From Gymnothorax reevesii (taxonomy: Eukaryota; Chordata; Actinopteri; Anguilliformes; Muraenidae): a stretch of 64,000 nucleotides of DNA. Below are positions 58,307 through 64,000 of this stretch, piece after piece. The position numbers and the translations under genes are program-made. The DNA lies in the NCBI GenBank assembly GCA_029721435.1, contig CM056573.1:151611947-151675946 (forward strand). Direction: 5' to 3'. The notes under the pieces are model-generated. The model did no database searches. It was not told the origin of the DNA and saw only the letters and a list, made by a program, of their open reading frames with translations. How positions within the stretch are numbered: the stretch's first letter is position 1; each line of letters opens with the position of its first letter.

Positions 58307-59601
58307 AAAGGCATTTGGTTTGGTATCCCTTCTTTTTCTTTCTTAGCTTTAAGGAACCAACAGTTAGTTGTAACATGACCAGATTTCGTGCAATAACTGC
58401 AAACTAGACCACTTTTGTCACTATCAGCTTTCACACTTTGATCAGACCTGTTCCTGGATTTCTGAGCACCATCACCAGATTTGTCTTTGGGTGAGGAATC
58501 TTGGGTATCACCATAACCCTTTTTCTGAAATTGGGACCATCTATTATTACTGCTAGACTGAAATTTGGACTTATGTGTGAGAACATATTCATCTGCAAAT
58601 TTGGCAGCTGATTGCAAATTCAGTGCTCGCTTCTCATTAAGGTAGGTCTTAACATCATCTTTAACACAGTTCTTGAATTCTTCAACTAACACCATCTCTT
58701 TTAGTGAGTTGAAATCATCCTTGACCTCCATAGAAGTACACCAGCGCTCAAAGCAAACCTGCTTTTCATTAGCAAATTCAACATAAGTCTGATTTTCAGA
58801 TTTCTTCAGACCTCTGAATTTCTGTCGGTAAGCCTCTGGAACCAACTCATAAGCTCTCAAAATAACCTTTTTGACAACCTCATAATCAGAGGAATCATCT
58901 GCAGACAAAGCCGAATAGGCTTGTTGAGCTTTACCCTTGAGGACAGTTTGCAACATCAGAGGCCAGTGTTCCTTTGGCCACTGGCAACTCTTTGCTACCT
59001 TTTCAAAACACTGGAAATAGTTGTCAACATCCTTTTCCGAAAATGGAGGCACCAGTTTTACCTCCTGGCTAGCCCGAAATTTATTTTCAGTTTGAATTTT
59101 TATTTTTAGTTGCTCCATTTGGAGTCTTTCTTCTCTATCGAATTTCTCTAATTCAAAATCTCTCTGTCTCTGTCTCTCTCTTTCTGCTCTTTCCTCTTTC
59201 TCTCGCTCAAATTCTCTTTGTTTCTCTTTTTCCCCCCTTTCTTTTTCTCTTTCCTCCCTTTCTTTTTTCTCTTCTCTTGCTAATTTTTCCAACTCAAACT
59301 GCCTTTGTTTTTCTTTTTCTTCCCTTTCAATCTCTATCATTTTTAATTTAAGTTCCATTTCTATATTTGGATTTTCCACTGGAAACTGTTCCAGATCTCC
59401 TGGTGCAAACACATTTTCATCGATGTAATATTCAACTATCTCTCTAGCCAGTCTTGCTTTTCGCATGGCTGGTTTTACCTCTGTCAGCTCTAAATGTCTG
59501 CAAATTTCTAGCAGTTCTGTCTTTTTAAAAGACTTCAAAACCCCTACGGTTGGTGATGCCAAGAAATCATCCATTGCTGTTGTCAATATATATGTATTCA
59601 A
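58303..59601 (-). CDS. gag: Gmr1-like gag with SCAN-related capsid and zinc knuckle
   Basis: 432 codons. The N-terminal ~80 residues hold a small helical domain. Residues ~85-190 are a long charged helix rich in Glu, Arg and Lys with regular Leu/Phe spacing (coiled coil). A capsid-like domain follows, with PEAYRQKFRGLKK, TYVEFANEK and LKEMVLVEEFKNCV. The last part resembles the SCAN domain of vertebrate zinc-finger proteins, which published work derives from Gmr1-type gag. A CCHC knuckle (CSYCTKSGHVTTNC, about residues 401-414) near the C-terminus would bind RNA. The start may be Met1 or Met10. It lies just inside the 5' LTR. Confidence 0.9.
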   Translation of the reverse strand: MNTYILTTAMDDFLASPTVGVLKSFKKTELLEICRHLELTEVKPAMRKARLAREIVEYYIDENVFAPGDLEQFPVENPNIEMELKLKMIEIEREEKEKQRQFELEKLAREEKKEREEREKERGEKEKQREFEREKEERAERERQRQRDFELEKFDREERLQMEQLKIKIQTENKFRASQEVKLVPPFSEKDVDNYFQCFEKVAKSCQWPKEHWPLMLQTVLKGKAQQAYSALSADDSSDYEVVKKVILRAYELVPEAYRQKFRGLKKSENQTYVEFANEKQVCFERWCTSMEVKDDFNSLKEMVLVEEFKNCVKDDVKTYLNEKRALNLQSAAKFADEYVLTHKSKFQSSSNNRWSQFQKKGYGDTQDSSPKDKSGDGAQKSRNRSDQSVKADSDKSGLVCSYCTKSGHVTTNCWFLKAKKEKEGIPNQMPL

Positions 59602-59666
59602 TTAAAAAAATTAATTTTACAATTTGAAATGTTAGATTTTTACTAAATGACTCACAAAATGGTCTA

Positions 59667-59687
59667 TCCCGGACCTTGAGCCCCCAA
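59667..59687 (-). promoter_or_regulatory. Candidate primer-binding site of the Gmr1-like element
   Basis: Starting two bases after the 5' LTR, the element reads TTGGGGGCTC, then AAG, then GTCCGGGAT. Without the AAG this would be the tRNA-Pro primer site familiar from gammaretroviruses. The 3-base interruption is unexpected. Confidence 0.55.
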
Positions 59688-59689
59688 TT

Positions 59690-60179
59690 TGTTATAGCCC
59701 CGATTTGTTATTACATTTACAACACAAACAGCAACAGCAAGGGATGACAGAAACTGTTTTAAAAACTTAAACACATTTAATCAACAGACAAAGACAATAA
59801 CAACTAACTAACAACTAATGACAAAGATTGAATAAAAAAAAAACAGAAATATTTACTGTCCCTTTTTGTGGGGTGGCTTGGTGATGTCCTGGATAATGAA
59901 AATGCTCAAACACAGGCAAAGAAATCCACAAAAGAAACGTCACAGGTCTTGAACAGAATGGCAGGTCTGGTCATCTTGCAATTTCTCCTACTACTTTACT
60001 GTCTCAATTCTTTTCCTTATATACTCTTTTGCAGACCCCACCCACATTTAGACCTCTTTTTTTTTAACTTTCTGAGACTTGCCCCAGACATGTTCAGGAC
60101 ATGTCTAAACATGACTCCAGTCTGAGCTTTACAAAAAAAAGGTAAATACTGCCATCTAGTGGCCTATATTCACATTACA
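59690..60179 (-). repeat. 5' LTR of the Gmr1-like element
   Basis: 490 bp, differing from the 3' LTR at about 6 positions: three near the gag-side end, two near 59822-59837, and one near 60130. It has a TATATAA-type box (complement of about 60017-60024). It is bordered by GAGT outside. Confidence 0.93.
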
Positions 60180-60183
60180 GAGT

Positions 60184-60656
60184 ACACTGAAGACAGTGAA
60201 GTGTGGAGGCGCAAAAATCACGGTAGGGTATGATTCTCGTGCTATGGTGTTGGGCACGTTTATCATATACCAGGAATTATGGATCAGTTTGAAAACATCA
60301 AAATACTAAAAGAGATTATGTAGCCATATGCTGAGGAAGAAATGCCCCCGAAATGGGTGTTTCAAAAAGACAACAGCCAAAACAAACTAGTAAGTGAGAA
60401 ACATTGCGATTCCAGACAAACAGGATTGTCATGGAGTGGCTTGCTCAATCCCCCAAGCTCATCCCCATTGAAAACTTGTGAGGTGACATTAAAATGCAGT
60501 TTCTTGAGCAAAACCCAAAAATTCACAGGAACTGTGTAATGTAATTTGTTCATCCTGGGCAGAAATGCCTATTTCTAGGTGCCTGAAGTTGGTTGATTGA
60601 TGCAATGCAGATGCATAGCAGTTATCAAAAACAATGTTTATGCAACTAAACATTAG
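60184..60656 (+). pseudogene. Tc1-like transposase relic, part 2 (right of the LTR element)
   Basis: It continues the reading frame of 54036-54173 once one GAGT is removed. Recognisable blocks are YGVGHVYHIPGIMDQFE, a degraded second Asp block (KDNSQNKLVS region), PKLIPIENL (Glu) and a C-terminal AVIKNNVYATKH before the stop. Frame changes and stops (for example TGA at about 60480) show it is dead. AT-rich 3' sequence to about 61080 may belong to the same transposon. Confidence 0.85.
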
Positions 60657-61396
60657 CCCACTAATTTAAAGTGAAGTTAAATCTTGAGTTAAATTTAGTG
60701 TTTAAGTTTGAAGAGAACATTGTCCTCACTGCTATTATTTGAACATATTAATATTCCTTTTCTATGCCTCCTGTAAAAGATTATCACAGACTTGATAAGA
60801 TTTTTTAATGCTTTGATTAGGAATTCAATGTGTAATGTTTCCACTACATTTGAAATATGGAACTGAAGGCTATTTAAAATATATTTGCACTTAATATTTT
60901 TTTAGCTTACTTCAGTTTTTTTTAGCAATATTGTATCAAGTTACCAAATCAGTCTGTACTCTGATGAAACTGTCCTGACTTTTGCAAAAACAATTTTAGG
61001 TCAATTTTGCTCGTTTTTTCTCTCATTAGTAGCAAGCGGGTTCTCAATTAATTGGCTCAATTAAAAAGAGAATTCCAGTTTAAAATTGACTTGGGGTGTA
61101 CTAAAACATGATAATGAGTACTAACTTTTGTTGAATACCTCACCTCCGTACGCACGCAACTTTTCGAAATAAATGGATTTTTAGCCTAAGCTCCCAACAG
61201 GCTTACAACGGTTGTGAATCGGGCATCGCGTTACTATGCAAAGAAACCGCTATTTTTTTTCATCATTAACAAGGCTCACAGTAGCTCCACACTTCATTGA
61301 TAGAATTCTGAGGGCCCTGACATTTAAAACAAGGCACTGAGAACTTTGAAATGCACCTGTAGTTTATTAAAAAATACTATTTATGCAAACATTACC

Positions 61397-61559
61397 TCGA
61401 TGCAGTTTCCAGTCGCCTCCATCTTGAAACTCACAATAAGTCGATTGACAAGCACAAACGAATAGATTGCAATCTGTTCCCCTATCCTTCCTATTCGTTT
61501 GTGCTCGTCAATCGATTTATTGCGAGTTTCAAGATGGAGGCGATTGGAAACCGCATCGA
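61397..61559. repeat. Near-perfect 69-bp inverted repeat (fold-back)
   Basis: The left arm 61397-61465 begins TCGATGCAGTTTCCAGTCGC. The right arm 61491-61559 is its complement with about five mismatches, mostly C/T or A/G. The loop is only 25 bp. The arms contain CTCCATCTTGAAACTC. It can extrude a long cruciform or give a strong hairpin RNA, and it is non-coding. Confidence 0.88.
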
Positions 61560-61629
61560 AAAAAAGAATGCTGCTACAGGGATAAATTTGGAATGAGGTG
61601 ATTTAAATCCATTAAACTTTGCTTACTCT

Positions 61630-61900
61630 AGTCCAGTGGTTCCCAAACTTGGTCCTGGGGCCTCCCTGTGTATGCGGGTTTTTGTTCCACCCTTGATTGT
61701 AATCGTAGAATTTTAACAGGCTGTTAATTTGTCTTATTTAGGTGCATTTAAATTTAGAGCAGCAATTTATCCTCTTTTGACATTCAGTATTTTGACAGAT
61801 ATGCATACATAGAGTGAGGAATAAATTCCACATCCACATTGCAAAAAGAGGGAAAAAAAAATTTACCCAATCAAAAGGAAAAAAATCAATGGGTTCCTAA
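61630..61900. repeat. Fragment of a common fish repeat end
   Basis: CCAGTGGTTCCCAAACTTGG followed by TCCTGGGGCC and GTTTTTGTTCCACCC. This is a familiar hAT-like or SINE-like repeat end in fish. A related piece occurs at 2970-3075. Only one end is seen. Confidence 0.45.
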
Positions 61901-62252
61901 TTGGTGAAACTGTGGGCACATGGTTGCAAAAACTAAATTTACTAAACAAGCCAATGATAGTCAAACTTGTTTTATGGTATGGACTCTAATTTCTTGGCGC
62001 AGCGCAGGGTGGCGCAGCCTACGAAGTGGTAATTTCGTGCGGTGCAACACCGTGCGCGGGCACTTTGGCAATTTGGTAGACGGATGTGCGCCGAGATGGG
62101 TGTGGCGGCTTAGTAGGGGGAGGCGTCACATATTCATCGTGACCCAGTGACAATTCCGTGGATAAAGGTTATAGTATCTATATCAATTGTCCTGATGTCA
62201 GATCAAAAACGGTTGGCACGCGTAATGGAAATTCGACCTGACACCCCTCAGT

Positions 62253-62363
62253 GTCAGTGCATTCTCTGTGGCATGTTGCATGCTACACAACATAGCTGTG
62301 CGGCAAGGATGTCACTTTGACCTCACGCAGGAGACATTACAGGACTTGAGACAGAGAGGCTGA
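62253..62363 (+). pseudogene. Harbinger transposase C-terminal fragment
   Basis: It reads VACCMLHNIAVRQGCHF, the conserved C-terminal block of HARBI1-type transposases (compare VTCCMLQNIAKQHG in the full element at 37.1 kb), ending at TGA. The catalytic parts are absent. It is an isolated, old fragment, not derived from the same copy. Confidence 0.7.
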
Positions 62364-62706
62364 ACTGCATGCGCTGTAGCAGCAGGGAGAGCAGCAGCGC
62401 GCATGGGAGAGGAGAGACCACCTGGCTGCGCAGCTCTGTCCTTAACACTAGAACGGCATTGATGTTAGCAATGCATGGTATTTCATGTCAGTAAAAGATA
62501 TGAGTCCATACGTCCATGACTTTTTCCAAATATGTGTTTTCTATGTTATATCAAAGTTTTGAACTTCTGTTATAAAACGTGAGTATTGATATTAAATTAC
62601 TTTGAGAGCCATAGCTGCTTTTTTGTGGCAGTGGCTTTGACCACAAATACCCCTGTCTGCAACATACGAGAGAGATGTGTGTGCATATGGGTGCGTGAGT
62701 AGGCTA

Positions 62707-64000
62707 CAGTATCTCACAAAAGTGAGTACACCCACATTTTGACAATTAATTTATTATATCTTTTCAAGGGACAATGCTACAGAAGTGAAACGTCTATACA
62801 TTCTAGAGTAGTCATGGTACAATATGTGTAGCAGTGTAGATTTACTGCACTGTCCAAATACCTGAACAAACAGTCACTATTTCCAAAAATGGATGGCAAC
62901 AAAAGTGAGTACACACCCCAATTGATAATGGTCAACCAAGCAATGAAACGCGACTTGTTCATCATGTTCATGCTTTTGTCTGTTTGACTGGGCCATATGA
63001 GATAGTGTAACATGTTGAAGGGTTAAATTGTGGTGCTTTGGGTGCAATGCTCTCATTCTGGTCACTGGATGGTCAACATGGCACCTCATGGGAAAGAACT
63101 CTGAGGATCTGAAAAAGAGAATTGTTGCTCTCCACAAAGATTGTCTAAGCTACAAGAAGATCTGTGAAACCATGAAACTAAGCTACAGCACGGTGGCCAA
63201 GGTTTTCCAGCGGTTTTCCAAGACGAGTTCTGCTCGGAACAGGCCTCGTCAGGGTCGACCGAAGAGGTTGAGTCCTCGTGCTCTGCGTCAGGTGCACAAG
63301 TTGGCTACAGAAAACAGATGCAGGAGTGCTGGCAGCATTGCTAACAAGGTTGTAGCAGTGGGATAACAGCCTGTCAGTGCTCAGACCATACGCCATGCTC
63401 GGCGCAAAGTTGGTCTGCATGGCCGTCAGCCAAGATGGAAGCCTCCTCTGAAGCTAACCCACAAGAAAGCCAGAAAACAGTTTGTTGAAGACAACCAGTC
63501 CAAGAACATGAACTACTAGAACCATGTTCTGTGGTCTGACGAGACCAAGATAAATTTGTTCGGCTCAGATGGTGTCCACCATGTGTGGCGGTGCCCTGGT
63601 GAGGAGTACCAAGACAAGTGTGCACTGCCTACATTCAAACATGGTGGTGGCAGCATCATTGTCTGGGGCTGCATGAGTGCTTCATTGATAAAATATTGGA
63701 TTCCAGCAGGTATTGTGACATTCTGAAGCATAACATGATGCCCTCCCTTCCAAAACGGCAGTTTTCCAACATGATAATGACCCGAAACACCTCCAAGATG
63801 ACAACTGCTTTCCTGAAGGAGCTGAAGGTGATGGTATGGCTAAGTATGTCTCCAGACCTGAATCCCATTGAGCACCGGTGGGGCATCCTCAAGAGGAAGG
63901 TGGAGGAGCAGCAGGTGTCCAACATCCACCAGCTCCGTGATGTTGTCATGGAGGAGTGGAGGATCCCAGTAACAACCTGTGCAGCTCTTGCGAATTCCAT
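62707..64000 (+). mobile_element. Tc1-like element, cut by the window edge
   Basis: The left TIR begins CAGTATCTCACAAAAGTGAG after a TA target. This is a well-known family shared by fishes, lampreys and frogs. The terminal motif recurs near 62900 as AACAAAAGTGAGTACAC, the usual internal direct repeat. The right end lies outside the window. Confidence 0.9.
63079..64000 (+). pseudogene. Tc1 transposase pseudogene, partial
   Basis: It starts MAPHGKNSEDLKKRIVALH at 63079. The helix-turn-helix half is open to the TAA at 63364. The same frame continues to a TAG near 63517, then WSDETKINLFGSDG (first Asp) and GGGSIIVWGCM. The second Asp block (near 63770) is shifted out of frame, and the third block reads SPDLNPIEHRWG. 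So two stops and a frame change disable it. The 3' end is beyond 64000. Confidence 0.88.

Larger units (their letters stand above)
54174..60179 (-). mobile_element. Gmr1-like Ty3/gypsy LTR retrotransposon, nearly complete, 6.0 kb
   Basis: Two 490-bp LTRs (54174-54663 and 59690-60179) begin TGTAATGTG and end ATAACA in the element's sense. They are flanked by a 4-bp target duplication GAGT (54170-54173, 60180-60183). Internal order is gag, protease, integrase, reverse transcriptase, RNase H. Integrase before RT is the hallmark of the Gmr1 group, known from fish and other deuterostomes, and differs from ordinary gypsy. The LTRs differ at about 6 sites (~1.2%), so the insertion is recent. A G/A-rich polypurine tract lies next to the 3' LTR (complement of 54664-54680). 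Confidence 0.95.

Overview
This window looks like vertebrate nuclear DNA, most likely from a ray-finned fish. It is AT-rich and intron-bearing, with multi-finger C2H2 zinc-finger genes. It is crowded with Tc1/mariner, hAT, PIF/Harbinger and pogo DNA transposons and a Gmr1-type Ty3/gypsy LTR element, a mix typical of fish genomes. The species cannot be fixed from sequence alone. There are no bacterial operons, CRISPR arrays or phage genes.

Host genes. Two large zinc-finger genes lie on the minus strand. Gene 1 has its 3' coding exon at 7271-11556 (about 28 fingers). Its probable first coding exon is at 27716-28076 (acidic, two SUMO-type motifs), with a strong Kozak start and a GTGAGT donor. 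The two exons join in exact phase into a 1548-residue frame across an intron of about 16 kb. Gene 2 has its last coding exon at 48499-52223: about 17 fingers, a long glutamine-rich tract, Pro-rich repeats and one terminal finger. Its upstream exon is not recognisable here. Both last exons begin in the same splice phase and end with a similar C-terminal finger, so the genes look like an old tandem duplication.

Mobile DNA, left to right. A hAT MITE lies at 316-891 and SINE-like 'GCCCCC...gggataaaa' repeats at 1980-2316 and 5040-5837. Inside the gene 1 intron is a four-deep nest (11937-15345: Harbinger-like > hAT > SINE-like > hAT MITE), a pogo relic (19800-21123), and a hAT-like element carrying a deleted Tc1 (23141-25359). 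Between the genes there are 155-bp tandem arrays in opposite orientations. One was split by a 2.46-kb Tc1 element (29258-31720), itself holding an unrelated insertion. The other was split by a two-gene Harbinger element (35785-38692). At 41.05-45.42 kb a pair of diverged inverted repeats flanks a relic of an unnamed transposon-associated ORF family, with three SINE-like or fold-back units nearby.

Upstream of gene 2 (52.7-54.0 kb) is a 142-bp tandem array, then a Tc1 relic split by a young, nearly complete Gmr1-like element (54174-60179; 490-bp LTRs differing at about 6 sites; gag, protease and integrase-RT-RNase H on the minus strand). The right end holds a 69-bp-arm fold-back, a solo Harbinger fragment and a Tc1 element cut by the window edge.

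No single undescribed 'system' stands out. The most distinctive items are the Gmr1-like element with its SCAN-related gag beside zinc-finger genes, the nested insertions dated by target-site duplications, the array-plus-tail repeat family, and the paralogous zinc-finger pair.
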